IMG/VR virus record: IMGVR_UViG_3300020401_000070
Span: 1-28,468 of that record
Reading direction: 5' to 3' (one strand)
Length of the DNA: 28,468 nt
Origin: a virus
The notes under the pieces were generated by a model that was not told where the DNA came from, did no database searches, and saw only the letters and a program-made list of their open reading frames with translations. This document shows positions 17,501 to 24,412 of this stretch, piece by piece; positions within the stretch are counted from its first letter, which is position 1, and every line of letters starts with the position of its first letter. The translations under genes and the position numbers were made by a program.

Positions 17501-18099
17501 AGTACATTACCTTGCTTTGCTGATAATACTTTAGTTCCGTCTTGTGATAATAAATTATCAACAACATCTGCATCTGTTATAGCATTAATATCTTCAGCTC
17601 TTACAATACCAGAAAAAGCAACAACCACATCTGCTTCAGCAGGAGTGCCTGAACCAACTAGCATTGTAACAGAAACTAACTTGCCGCCAGTTGTATCCTC
17701 AATATTAGTAACTTTATAAATAGCATAGCTATTAATACCGTCACCAGCTAAATCAGTTACTTTTATTATTTGATTTGTAAATAAGGCATAAATACCAGAA
17801 ACATCTGTTCCATTTTGTATTGTGTTTGAAAAAGCTATTTTTTGTATATTAGCCCACCCAAATTGTGAGGGTGCTGTAGGATCAACTAAATATTCTATTG
17901 AACCTGCACTAACTGATGAATCTGTATATTTACCACCATAAGTATATTGATAACCTGTACCATTGCCTTGCTTGGCAAAATGTAAACCTATATCACTTAT
18001 TTGAAATAACTTAGTAGAATTATCCGCTGCATCATTACCTACTAGTTTATCACCACCAGTGATAGTGGTATCGGTTGAATATTGTTGTATTCTTGCCAT
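14512..18099 (-). CDS. Large tail fibre protein (1195 aa)
   Basis: The N-terminus, MARIQQYSTDTTITGGDKLV, matches the start of the 709-aa fibre and is probably the docking part. Residues 180-300 carry phrases common in fibre stalks: LSQDGTKVLSAKQGNVLKGL, GLSTEDFTSALLAKLNSIAT and NWNESDNTNDAFIQNKP. The AQRPGSPAAGMFRYNTTDGQ motif (837-856) is a frequent tail-fibre element. Three tandem repeats of about 65-70 residues follow (880-1094). A closing module (about 1120-1195; GDSIKISNRSG ... ELIYSGVDQGWVIIG) is shared with the 709-aa protein and with a stand-alone 104-aa gene. There is no catalytic residue set that I recognise. It is probably a long trimeric fibre. Confidence 0.8.
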   Translation of the reverse strand: MARIQQYSTDTTITGGDKLVGNDAADNSTKLFQISDIGLHFAKQGNGTGYQYTYGGKYTDSSVSAGSIEYLVDPTAPSQFGWANIQKIAFSNTIQNGTDVSGIYALFTNQIIKVTDLAGDGINSYAIYKVTNIEDTTGGKLVSVTMLVGSGTPAEADVVVAFSGIVRAEDINAITDADVVDNLLSQDGTKVLSAKQGNVLKGLIDTINGILASNDASLDTIQEIVDYIKANNASIASLNTTMATKEDKVAGKGLSTEDFTSALLAKLNSIATNAEVNVQSNWNESDNTNDAFIQNKPAITSPSTTLTVSGTTNEIEVTGGAQDLSANRTWTVGLPNDVTIASDLTVGDSIQLSNAQSSTPTFDNGIYFSTESGNDTLHFRYDDKDLSIDYLTEVLSTGILNGGELSVANGTQFTIAAGDGIINDINKASGSDPHPEIKKISWSQQTITVSNLDSGNTQQLNSWIYVDANGAVQQQATAFTDAQKRNNITIGSAIHSEGALKFVKTFPITAYDNTSQINEFANIFGPLKKSGHKVTANGANLSINRAAGVAFALGRNYAADPENPSTVSDSAKTQCVIHRYYRNNSGGFVLDDGPSGNGYTVLDPTKYDNGSGTLQNVTSAKFAVQRLFYFPGTPNIVVSYYGHNVYDTLAEAEKEYILEDFLEAENTSDQAIYLGAIVMKGDASALNNTAQAKILTAGAFRGLASVDLGGVSASASLGDLQDVNIASIANNQIIRYNSSNSRWENVALPAGISLTDISVGSEGSPSGDGSLAYNNSTGVFTYTPPALSSFIDGSGSANALPKFSDSDTLADSSISESGQVVDVNINGAIKMPDGTTAQRPGSPAAGMFRYNTTDGQFEGYTTEWGAIAGSGGGASTIERNTFSGNGSTTQFTLSSAVTDEIHTQVYIDGVYQSKLNYSTSGNVLTFSSAPPSGTNNIEVIHVATVTVNGASALNKNTFTGNGSTTGFTLSAAPTSEDFTFVFIQGVYQEKSTYVVANNVITFSTAPQNGYTIEVMHINAVNVQQSSYMEYDGFTGTGSQTAFTLVNGNPTDEKFTMVFLQGVYQEKSTYSLSNRVITFTTAPDLNYTIEVISINGGGLLTNPSTRPTVGVISSNTTAVANSVYVLTANLTLTLPANPQIGDSIKISNRSGVATCVLGANNKKIMGAAANLTLDTASASFELIYSGVDQGWVIIGQ
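14818..15462 (-). repeat. Three tandem ~70-codon repeats in the large fibre gene
   Basis: The repeats lie at residues about 880-945, 956-1020 and 1031-1094. Each starts FxGxGSxTxFTL, has a middle V(Y/F)(I/L)(D/Q)GVYQxK and ends with NxIEVI or YTIEV followed by a short linker. The second and third copies are closest to each other (FIQGVYQEKSTY against FLQGVYQEKSTY). This pattern occurs in many phage fibres and adds length or binding surface. Confidence 0.85.
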
Positions 18100-18102
18100 T
18101 TA

Positions 18103-18981
18103 TTATGGGTAATATGATTGATAACCTGCAAAATGAGATAACACACCGGCACCAAGCCCAGAAAATTTATATCCAGAAGATGGTACTGCATACGCAGAAA
18201 TTCTTATGTATGTAGGATTATAATTGTTAGTTAGTTCCAGTTCATATTGATAAGTTCCTGTAGGAATATTACCACTTGGAGAAACAGGGTATGGACGCCA
18301 ATATTTACTATTACTATTATTAGTAGAAGTAAATGGCTGAGAAAAATTACTTAATGTTACAGTTTCACTTCCTGAACCTCCAAAAGAATCATGATAAAAC
18401 ACAAAAGATGAGGAGTTAGCTAAGGCGGCCCATGGAAAACTACTAGAATTTATAACACATGTTATTCTAAATTTAGCACCTTGTGCCCATCTTGTTACAC
18501 CGTTTACTACAGTTGTATTATTTACAAGAACCGCAGCAGAAAAACTTGATGTGCCAATATTTACGGTTTGTACCACTGGTCCAGCAGCTTGTGTTAAAGT
18601 TCTAGTTGTAGGAACCCCTGACGCTAATGTAGTACTACCCTGAGGGGCTATTGTAACGCTTGGGCTTCTTTGAGCTGCGCCATAAGTACTATTGCTACCT
18701 ATTACAATATTAAACGCTTGGCTTGTGGAGCTTAATGATTGAGAGCCTAATGAGTTAGCCCCATTTGCCCCTGTTAAATTAAACGTAGCGCCTACTTCAC
18801 CTCCTATATTTAATACTCTAGTTTCGCCTGCATTTGATACAGTTGAAGTATCTGCAAAAGCAAAACTTTGGATTTCTTTTGTATTTGGGTATACTTCTTC
18901 ATGCCCTATATAACCTTTTGTTACATTAACAATACCTAGCTTTAAAGCTGAGATGTTTGCATGTTCAATATTAGAAGGCAT
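18103..18981 (-). CDS. Probable fibre/adhesin protein (292 aa)
   Basis: The N-terminal ISALKLGIVNVTKGYIGHEE and nearby EVYPNT resemble an attachment motif seen at the start of other phage fibre-type proteins (I.x.LKLG...V.K.YIG...VYPN). Residues 50-160 are a Ser/Thr/Gly/Asn-rich beta region. The C-terminal half has aromatic strands (FVFYHDSFGGSGSETVTLSN, YQYELELTNNYNPTYIRISA) consistent with a single beta-sandwich. It ends HFAGYQSYYP. No family was recognised. It sits one base downstream of the 127-aa gene and four bases upstream of the large fibre. Confidence 0.65.
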   Translation of the reverse strand: MPSNIEHANISALKLGIVNVTKGYIGHEEVYPNTKEIQSFAFADTSTVSNAGETRVLNIGGEVGATFNLTGANGANSLGSQSLSSTSQAFNIVIGSNSTYGAAQRSPSVTIAPQGSTTLASGVPTTRTLTQAAGPVVQTVNIGTSSFSAAVLVNNTTVVNGVTRWAQGAKFRITCVINSSSFPWAALANSSSFVFYHDSFGGSGSETVTLSNFSQPFTSTNNSNSKYWRPYPVSPSGNIPTGTYQYELELTNNYNPTYIRISAYAVPSSGYKFSGLGAGVLSHFAGYQSYYP

Positions 18982-18982
18982 A

Positions 18983-19366
18983 TTAAGCTGTTATAATATA
19001 AAATGTATCTGGATCGTATAAATCTATTTGATACCCTGAAGTAACATTTGTAGAGTATGCGGGCGTAAAATCTACAATTACACTTGTGCCATTAGGCACC
19101 CCAGAAACAGTGCCCTGAGTTCTATTTGTATTATTTCCTGACCCTGCTGTAACAAATACAATATCATTAACTGTAAATATACTAGATGATGATACTGTAA
19201 AAGTGACAGAAGATGCACCTGAAGGAGCTCCGCTGGTAGTACCTGTTACTGCTAAATTATTGTATTGTTGCTGAGTGCCTCGCCAAAAGTTTAGTAGGCT
19301 TTCATTGTTTCCAGTAGCAGCCTTATAATAATGCTGTCCACCTATTCTTGTTGTTAAATTTGCCAT
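18983..19366 (-). CDS. Small fibre protein with split GTQ...YII motif (127 aa)
   Basis: Residues 24-36 (LLNFWRGTQQQYN) and 116-125 (DPDTFYIIT) together match a short element common in phage fibre proteins, where a W-x-GTQxxY strand is normally followed within a few residues by DP(D/N)TLYxI. Here about 75 residues of beta-type sequence (SSVTFTVSSSSIFTVNDIVF ... TSVIVDFTPAYS) separate the two halves. The 144-aa neighbour has the same arrangement. The gene is joined to the glycine-rich gene before it by TAATG. Probably a fibre-docking or connector protein. Confidence 0.68.
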   Translation of the reverse strand: MANLTTRIGGQHYYKAATGNNESLLNFWRGTQQQYNNLAVTGTTSGAPSGASSVTFTVSSSSIFTVNDIVFVTAGSGNNTNRTQGTVSGVPNGTSVIVDFTPAYSTNVTSGYQIDLYDPDTFYIITA

Positions 19367-20322
19367 TATGTAAATTTTAAAGTACGTGTTCCTGAGGTCC
19401 AGGTTAACACTGTATAGTCACCGTCTGTAGTAGCTGTAGCACCTGTGGTAACATATGTATTACCAGCAGTTAAAAATCTTATGATAACAACGCCACCAGC
19501 GCCACTACCTCTTGACATTCTTCTATTACCGAGTTGACTATGATAATAAGAAGCACCTCCTAAACCGCCTCTTCCATAATATTCATACCCTGCAGTACCA
19601 TATGTTCCAGTTGCAGTATAAGTGCCACTTAAGTTTTGAGAAATATCGTAATAGCCATCATGTATATAGTAACTAGGGTAGCCGCTAGAATCCTGTATTG
19701 CTACATGCGTCCCATTGTTATATGCATTTTGCGTTACTAATCTAGCTGCTGGCCATGAAGCTCCATATTTAGTGCTGGTGCCTGTAATAGAACTAGACAC
19801 CCCACCTGGGTCGTTTCCGCTTGCGTTTATAGCTTGCCCGTAATACGCAAGCCCTGTATGACCTCTTGCAGCCCCAATACCTCCTAAGTAACCGCCATTT
19901 GTAGGATCTGGTACTGCCGGTGGTGTTCCATTTGATGTACCACCACCATAGCCGCCTCCACCGCCGCCACCTGCTCTAATATCAATATTAGGGCCTACAA
20001 TACTGGTTGTTCCGCCATTTCCTGCACCTACCACTATATTGTAAACAGATCCTTTGGTAAAAGCTTGGGTTGTATGAGTAGGTGTGCCTGCTCCTAAAGA
20101 CCAGCGCACTTCGCCAGAGCCACCACCGCCTCCGGCTGACTCATAAGCTGGGCCATAATTAGAGGGTGAGTTCGCACAATTGCCTCCATCACCTCCGCCA
20201 CCAACCATCAAAAAGTCAGCAAGCATAGTAGCGCCTCCTAATGTGCTTGTAATATTACCTTGGGATATATTTGCTGTTATATTACCAAAACTTATGTTTG
20301 GTGAAGTATTACCAAAACTCAT
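19366..20322 (-). CDS. Glycine-rich fibre/tip protein (318 aa)
   Basis: The N-terminus holds three 9-residue repeats (SFGNTSPNI, SFGNITANI, SQGNITSTL). The glycine-rich body starts ADFLMVGGGGDGG and includes RAGGGGGGGYGGG. Tyr-rich segments follow (SYYIHDGYYDI, YEYYGRGGLGGASYYH), then a closing GVVIIRFLTAGNTYV strand like that of the 279-aa protein. The two glycine-rich proteins are therefore paralogues with divergent middles, as expected when the receptor-facing part varies. Start overlaps the preceding stop by TAATG. Receptor contact is inferred from the family. Confidence 0.75.
   Translation of the reverse strand: MSFGNTSPNISFGNITANISQGNITSTLGGATMLADFLMVGGGGDGGNCANSPSNYGPAYESAGGGGGSGEVRWSLGAGTPTHTTQAFTKGSVYNIVVGAGNGGTTSIVGPNIDIRAGGGGGGGYGGGTSNGTPPAVPDPTNGGYLGGIGAARGHTGLAYYGQAINASGNDPGGVSSSITGTSTKYGASWPAARLVTQNAYNNGTHVAIQDSSGYPSYYIHDGYYDISQNLSGTYTATGTYGTAGYEYYGRGGLGGASYYHSQLGNRRMSRGSGAGGVVIIRFLTAGNTYVTTGATATTDGDYTVLTWTSGTRTLKFT
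20239..20319 (-). repeat. Three imperfect 27-bp repeats at the start of the glycine-rich gene
   Basis: Codons 2-28 form three head-to-tail units of nine codons, each S(F/Q)GN followed by a Thr/Asn/Ser/Ile segment. The units differ at several bases. Such short N-terminal repeats may form a small beta-helix turn or docking stem. Confidence 0.6.
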
Positions 20323-20756
20323 TAAAAAGTAATGTAAAGTTTATTAGGTGTTCTTTTACCTACTGTATAATCTGTAGTGTCACTTGAAGTAAATGCTGCA
20401 TTCATGTTTATAGTTACAGTACCTGCTCCTTCAGAGGTAACGCTGCCTTGCTTTTCAATATTAGTTTTTGAATCATCTGTAACATATACGACATCTCCAT
20501 TAGCAAAACTATTTGCTAATATATCTGAGCTAGTAATAGTTAGTGAAGATGCAGATGAAGGTGCCGATGTAGCGCCATTAGTTATTCTAAATGGTGCACC
20601 AGCTTCGGTTCCTGAATAAAAGGAAATATCTGATGCACTATTTGAATCATCTACATTTGTTGCTACAGTAGAAGATGTAGAAGAAACTGAAGCAGTAGCA
20701 TTGTTTATCGGATTGTTTGCCGTAGCTCCTGGATAAAAAGTTTTTATATCTGCCAT
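20322..20756 (-). CDS. Small fibre protein (144 aa), related to the 127-aa protein
   Basis: The protein starts MADIKTFYPGATANNPINNA and ends KRTPNKLYITF. The middle (SASSLTITSSDILANSFANG, DVVYVTDDSKTN, GTVTINMNAAFTSSDT) parallels the middle of the 127-aa neighbour (SSVTFTVSSSS, DIVFVTAGSGNN, SVIVDFTPAYST). SFYSGTEAGAPF before it may correspond to the W-x-GTQ strand. It therefore seems a paralogue carrying the same beta insert between two short motif halves. Its stop overlaps the start of the glycine-rich gene. Confidence 0.65.
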   Translation of the reverse strand: MADIKTFYPGATANNPINNATASVSSTSSTVATNVDDSNSASDISFYSGTEAGAPFRITNGATSAPSSASSLTITSSDILANSFANGDVVYVTDDSKTNIEKQGSVTSEGAGTVTINMNAAFTSSDTTDYTVGKRTPNKLYITF

Positions 20757-20759
20757 AGC

Positions 20760-21074
20760 TTATGTTATTAGCCACCCAATAGTGCTATTTACATATAAGC
20801 ATCTTATTGGCTGATTATTTGTTATTGTTATTGTTTGATTTGAACTCTCTATTGTTGTTGATGCAACAGTAACCGTTCCTGTTCCAATCTTTTTCATAAC
20901 AACTTCATCACCAGCATTTAAGCTAGCGGAAGGTAGTGTTACGGTATAGTTTGAACTTCCGTCTAATACATTAACAGAATTAACATTTAATGTGGCTGTA
21001 CCGTTTATCACACTTGCTGTAGCGTTGGTTATTCCTAGAAGACCAGCGCTTGGTAAATCTATTTGTAGTCCCAT
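20760..21074 (-). CDS. Stand-alone fibre C-terminal module (104 aa)
   Basis: Almost the whole protein (residues about 25-104; YTVTLPSASLNAGDEVVMKK ... IRCLYVNSTIGWLIT) has the layout of the C-terminal module of the two large fibres: TLTLPAxxxxGDSIKISN ... FELIYS...GWVI. It follows the 709-aa fibre directly, with stop and start overlapping as TAATG. It may be a detached tip domain, a duplicated end, or a trimerisation helper for the large fibres. It has no other recognisable feature. Confidence 0.65.
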   Translation of the reverse strand: MGLQIDLPSAGLLGITNATASVINGTATLNVNSVNVLDGSSNYTVTLPSASLNAGDEVVMKKIGTGTVTVASTTIESSNQTITITNNQPIRCLYVNSTIGWLIT

Positions 21075-23203
21075 TAGCTAATTCCATTTATTACCCAACC
21101 ATTTGCAGCATCAGTATAGAACAACTCAAATGATGAGGTTTGTTCATCTAATACCAGCGAGCTGGTTCTCATTATTTTTTCTGACCCATTTGGGTTTATT
21201 GTCCATGTATACGCTGATTGCGCATAGTTGCCATTCGCATCAAATGCTGAAAGGTTAGTAAACTTAATACTATCTCCAGCTGTTCCTGCAGGAAGCGTTA
21301 TTGTCCGATCCGCCGTTATATTTGAAAGTATGTAGTATTTTTGCTTTTCAACAGTTGTATTCGTTGTTAAAGCACCACCATAAGCATACCCTTGTTTTAA
21401 AACTACCTGTCCATTAGCCGGTGCAGTTTCTATAAGATTTTCAAAATTTATAGATAACAAAGCAACATTTGTTAATGATGAAGGTGCGTAATCATAAGTA
21501 GCTCCGTTTGCTGAAGCTAATATGCTTAAAGGGTTATGTGATACTGCTTTTGTAGATGGATCGTACTGTAAGTAATTAGGCTTAGATGCTTGTGGTATAT
21601 CATTTAACTTTAATACCTCTGAATTTACATTAAACTCACTAGTATTAATTACTATAACTCCATCTCCTTGTTTACCAAATGTTATACTAAGATTTGTTTC
21701 ATTCTCAGATATTATTTGATAAATGTTTACTGTTGAGTCATTAATTAAGCCTCCAACAGATGGAAATGCCGTGCTGTATGTACTTTCTACAAAATACAAT
21801 GCTTGATTTGCTGGTGTAGCATCAACCAAAGTTTTTATAGCTGTATGATTAGCAGAGGATAAAGTTACACTTGTTGCATTAGCAGTTATATTTATGCCTG
21901 AAAAACTTGCAGGGGATGTAGCTGCTTGGAAAAGCGCACCATTACTTTGTCTGATACCATAAAACAACCGTCCCATAGTAATATTACCTGATGGCCCAGC
22001 TAATGTTTCCGAAAGTCCCGGAAGTGCTGAAGCTACACCTGAAGCTAATTCTGGTAAATCAAAATAATCAGACCCTATTTGTAGTTTGGATAATAAGCCT
22101 TGATCTGTTAAACCAGATAAACTAGAAGGATTTCCTTCAACAGCTTTTATTTGTGCTCCAGTAACTACTCCTGAAGAATTTTGCAAAGCAATACCTGTTG
22201 CGGACAATACGGCTCTTGTGCCATCTGCTGCAATTGCAGTAACTGTATTTTGTCCCATAACAGTTCTGCCGTTGTTTGCAGTACCATCAGTATCCCTTAC
22301 AACATCTGTAGTAAATCTTGTGTTGTTTGAAATTATAGTTTCGCCTGCACCAGAAATAGTAAGATTAGTGCCATCTGTTCCCATGGACACATTAGGTGCA
22401 GTATCACCAAATACAACTGTAGACTCTGAGTCTTTTAAATTTATAGCACCGTGTACATTTAAATTTCTAGGATCATTATTAGGATTATCTGTTCCTATTG
22501 TAACATCTCCTGAGTCTATAATTAAATCTCTTGTAATTTTTAATTTGCCAATTACTTGAGTTTCAATTTGTTGTACTCCTGTTAAAAATGTAAACTCTGT
22601 GAATGCTAATTGCCCACCTGTATATACTTCATTTAATGTTACATTAAAGCACCATTCTGTATATTTATTGCTACCACTTGTTACATATTTGCTATCATTG
22701 GCAGCCGGTGAATCTGAAGTAAATGTTGGGGCATTAAAAGATGTTACCGTTCCGGTATAAGTCACTCCGCTTATAACACCTGTAAAAGTTGCTGAGTTTG
22801 CAGCAAAGTCCGCTAAATCATAATCTAAAGCAAATTGCCCGTCATTGTAATCTCTTATAATTAAAAATACTTGGCCTGTACCAAGTGTGTTTAAATAAAT
22901 ATCGGCTCCGGTATTTACCGTAGCACTTTTTAATACAACATTTGTAAGTGCTGAACTTTTTAATGTTCTTACTAGCGCTTTTTCATATGCCGTACCTTCT
23001 CTGTTCACTGAAAGAAAAAAGCCCAAAGGAACTGAGTCGGGAATATTGTTAACAGTATTACCGTCCCCTATAATATATGTCTTTAGGCTATCTATCGTAT
23101 AATTTTTAGTTGCTAATGCGGATGAAGAATTTGCATCAGTACCCAAAAGCTTATCGCTTCCCTCGACAGTAGAGTCTATGGTATATGTGCTTATTCTTGC
23201 CAT
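21074..23203 (-). CDS. Tail fibre protein (709 aa)
   Basis: The N-terminal MARISTYTIDSTVEGSDKLL matches that of the 1195-aa fibre and probably docks to the same tail structure. The middle is beta-rich with Gly/Thr/Asn strands (VSMGTDGTNLTISGAGETII, RTVMGQNTVTAIAADGTRAV) like a beta-helical stalk. The end, residues about 630-709, contains TLPAGTAGDSIKFTNLSAF and SSFELFYTDAANGWVINGIS, the same closing module as the larger fibre. There is no signal peptide, membrane span or enzymatic motif. It is probably the first fibre subunit in assembly order. It is preceded by a 45-aa gene with a TAATG overlap. Confidence 0.78.
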   Translation of the reverse strand: MARISTYTIDSTVEGSDKLLGTDANSSSALATKNYTIDSLKTYIIGDGNTVNNIPDSVPLGFFLSVNREGTAYEKALVRTLKSSALTNVVLKSATVNTGADIYLNTLGTGQVFLIIRDYNDGQFALDYDLADFAANSATFTGVISGVTYTGTVTSFNAPTFTSDSPAANDSKYVTSGSNKYTEWCFNVTLNEVYTGGQLAFTEFTFLTGVQQIETQVIGKLKITRDLIIDSGDVTIGTDNPNNDPRNLNVHGAINLKDSESTVVFGDTAPNVSMGTDGTNLTISGAGETIISNNTRFTTDVVRDTDGTANNGRTVMGQNTVTAIAADGTRAVLSATGIALQNSSGVVTGAQIKAVEGNPSSLSGLTDQGLLSKLQIGSDYFDLPELASGVASALPGLSETLAGPSGNITMGRLFYGIRQSNGALFQAATSPASFSGINITANATSVTLSSANHTAIKTLVDATPANQALYFVESTYSTAFPSVGGLINDSTVNIYQIISENETNLSITFGKQGDGVIVINTSEFNVNSEVLKLNDIPQASKPNYLQYDPSTKAVSHNPLSILASANGATYDYAPSSLTNVALLSINFENLIETAPANGQVVLKQGYAYGGALTTNTTVEKQKYYILSNITADRTITLPAGTAGDSIKFTNLSAFDANGNYAQSAYTWTINPNGSEKIMRTSSLVLDEQTSSFELFYTDAANGWVINGIS

Positions 23204-23340
23204 TATTTATTTTTTAATTGTGTTCCTTTAGCACTTTCTTTTATTCTTTTAGTAATAGGCTTCATACAGTTAGCGTCTGACGCTTTATCAGATTTTATCT
23301 GAATGCCTGGTAAGTTTTTGTATAAGTGTAGTCCTTCCAT
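23203..23340 (-). CDS. 45-aa protein of unknown function
   Basis: A short frame fills the only apparent gap between the 118-aa protein and the 709-aa fibre: ATG at 23,340, stop TAA overlapping the fibre start as TAATG. It begins MEGLHLYKNLPGIQIKSDKA, has one Cys (SDANCMK) and ends in a basic tail (KRIKESAKGTQLKNK). The exact coupling supports a real gene. No family recognised; a small adaptor or a basic virion protein are both possible. Confidence 0.62.
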   Translation of the reverse strand: MEGLHLYKNLPGIQIKSDKASDANCMKPITKRIKESAKGTQLKNK

Positions 23341-23351
23341 TTTTATTTATT

Positions 23352-23708
23352 TTATGCGTCAGTTATTAATGCTTCAACCACCCCGTTTACTTTAAGAGTA
23401 TCGTTAGTAGCAAATTTGTATGATTGTTGTATTCCTTCAGGTGTTTTAAACATTATTATAGTATGAACAGCTGATCCTTTAGTTACAGTCATAGTCGCTG
23501 TAACACTATTGGGTCTTACTTTAACATCATATACTAACTTGGTAACATCTGTTTCGTATGTTCCATCAGAAAGTTTATTAGGCCCATTTGTCATAAATTC
23601 TCTTAATACAACACCAGTTATAGTTACACCATTTGATGGAGCAGCTGCGGAGTAAGTTACTTCGCCTGTAGTTGCACTAACAGAAGGAGTTATAGCTAAA
23701 AATCCCAT
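23352..23708 (-). CDS. Small beta-rich structural-type protein (118 aa)
   Basis: It starts MGFLAITPSVSATTGEVTYS. Alternating Val/Thr/Ser strands (SVTATMTVTKGSAVHTIIMF) and the end TLKVNGVVEALITDA suggest a single small beta fold. There is no catalytic motif and no membrane segment. It lies between the winged-helix-like gene and the fibre cassette, so a minor virion protein or fibre attachment protein is plausible. Family not recognised. Confidence 0.65.
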   Translation of the reverse strand: MGFLAITPSVSATTGEVTYSAAAPSNGVTITGVVLREFMTNGPNKLSDGTYETDVTKLVYDVKVRPNSVTATMTVTKGSAVHTIIMFKTPEGIQQSYKFATNDTLKVNGVVEALITDA

Positions 23709-23711
23709 TTT

Positions 23712-24161
23712 TTATTTTTTTTGTTTGTTAAATTTTTTAATTGCTTGGCTATATACTTTATCTATATACCTTTCGCGCTTCATTATTTTATTGCGCTTAG
23801 TAGATTCAGGTAAATTTTCTTCACCTATAAGTATTCTATATATTCTATTTATTAAATACTTTCCCTTGTGGCTCACTTTGTATTTATTATGATCACCTAT
23901 TCTTCCTTTGCCCATATGCACTTTTTCAATCCAGCCTTCTTTCTGTAATCTATAAAATCTTGTTTTATCCCAAGAATAATATAAAGTACCATCTTTAAAG
24001 TCATTGATTGTAAAATAAACAATAGGATCTAAATAGAACAAAAGCTCTAAATCAGCCACACCTAAATTATTATTAATACAGGCCCAACGCGATACTAATC
24101 TATAATTTTTTAAAAAATCTACTTTTAACTCACCTCTTTCAACGAAATCAGATCGATCCAT
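23712..24161 (-). CDS. Winged helix-like protein (149 aa)
   Basis: Residues about 36-110 have the order expected of a winged helix: helix (VADLELLFYLDPIVYFTIND), a second helix (SWDKTRFYRLQKEGWIEKV) and a beta wing (GDHNKYKVSHKGKYLINRIY). This is the layout of MarR-type DNA-binding domains; the pattern 'LEGW I-x-K...Y-x-(V/L)-S-x-K-G-K' is common there. The C-terminal 40 residues are basic. The gene starts in a TAATG overlap with groES. Winged-helix proteins occur among crAss-like structural genes, so this could be a regulator of late genes or a virion component. DNA binding is inferred from fold only. Confidence 0.65.
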   Translation of the reverse strand: MDRSDFVERGELKVDFLKNYRLVSRWACINNNLGVADLELLFYLDPIVYFTINDFKDGTLYYSWDKTRFYRLQKEGWIEKVHMGKGRIGDHNKYKVSHKGKYLINRIYRILIGEENLPESTKRNKIMKRERYIDKVYSQAIKKFNKQKK

Positions 24162-24412
24162 TATAAAATAGCAACTACGTCTTTAAGAGCTATAACTTTA
24201 TATAGTTTATCGCTATACTCTATGTCGTGGCCTGAAACTTTATCGTATAATATTTTTTGTTTTTCTTTTATCGCATCTGGTCCAGATGATATTACAATTC
24301 CTTTGCGGTAGCGCATTTCTTCATGCTTATCTGCAAGCTCTAACCCACCAGCTGTTTTTTTAATATTTTCAGCTATGTCTTTTATAATTATGTAATTGCC
24401 TATTGCTATCAT
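24161..24412 (-). CDS. groES: GroES-type co-chaperonin, short form (83 aa)
   Basis: The chain aligns with GroES: MIAIGNYIIIKDI at the start (compare RVIVKR), then KKTAGGLELADK (19-30), which fits the mobile loop with its two Gly and three-residue hydrophobic edge (LEL here, IVL in E. coli). RKGIVISSG (36-44) matches RGEVLAVG, and KLYKVIALKDVVAIL (69-83) matches VLIMSESDILAIV. It is about 14 residues shorter than bacterial GroES, mainly in the roof loop and middle. The mobile loop being kept suggests it still docks on GroEL. Its start overlaps the groEL stop by four bases (ATGA), so it should be made in step with GroEL. Confidence 0.85.
   Translation of the reverse strand: MIAIGNYIIIKDIAENIKKTAGGLELADKHEEMRYRKGIVISSGPDAIKEKQKILYDKVSGHDIEYSDKLYKVIALKDVVAIL

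Noticed and set aside
8083-23203. Possible diversity-generating retroelement variable region in the fibre genes
   Set aside because: No reverse transcriptase, template repeat or adenine-biased variable repeat can be seen in the window.
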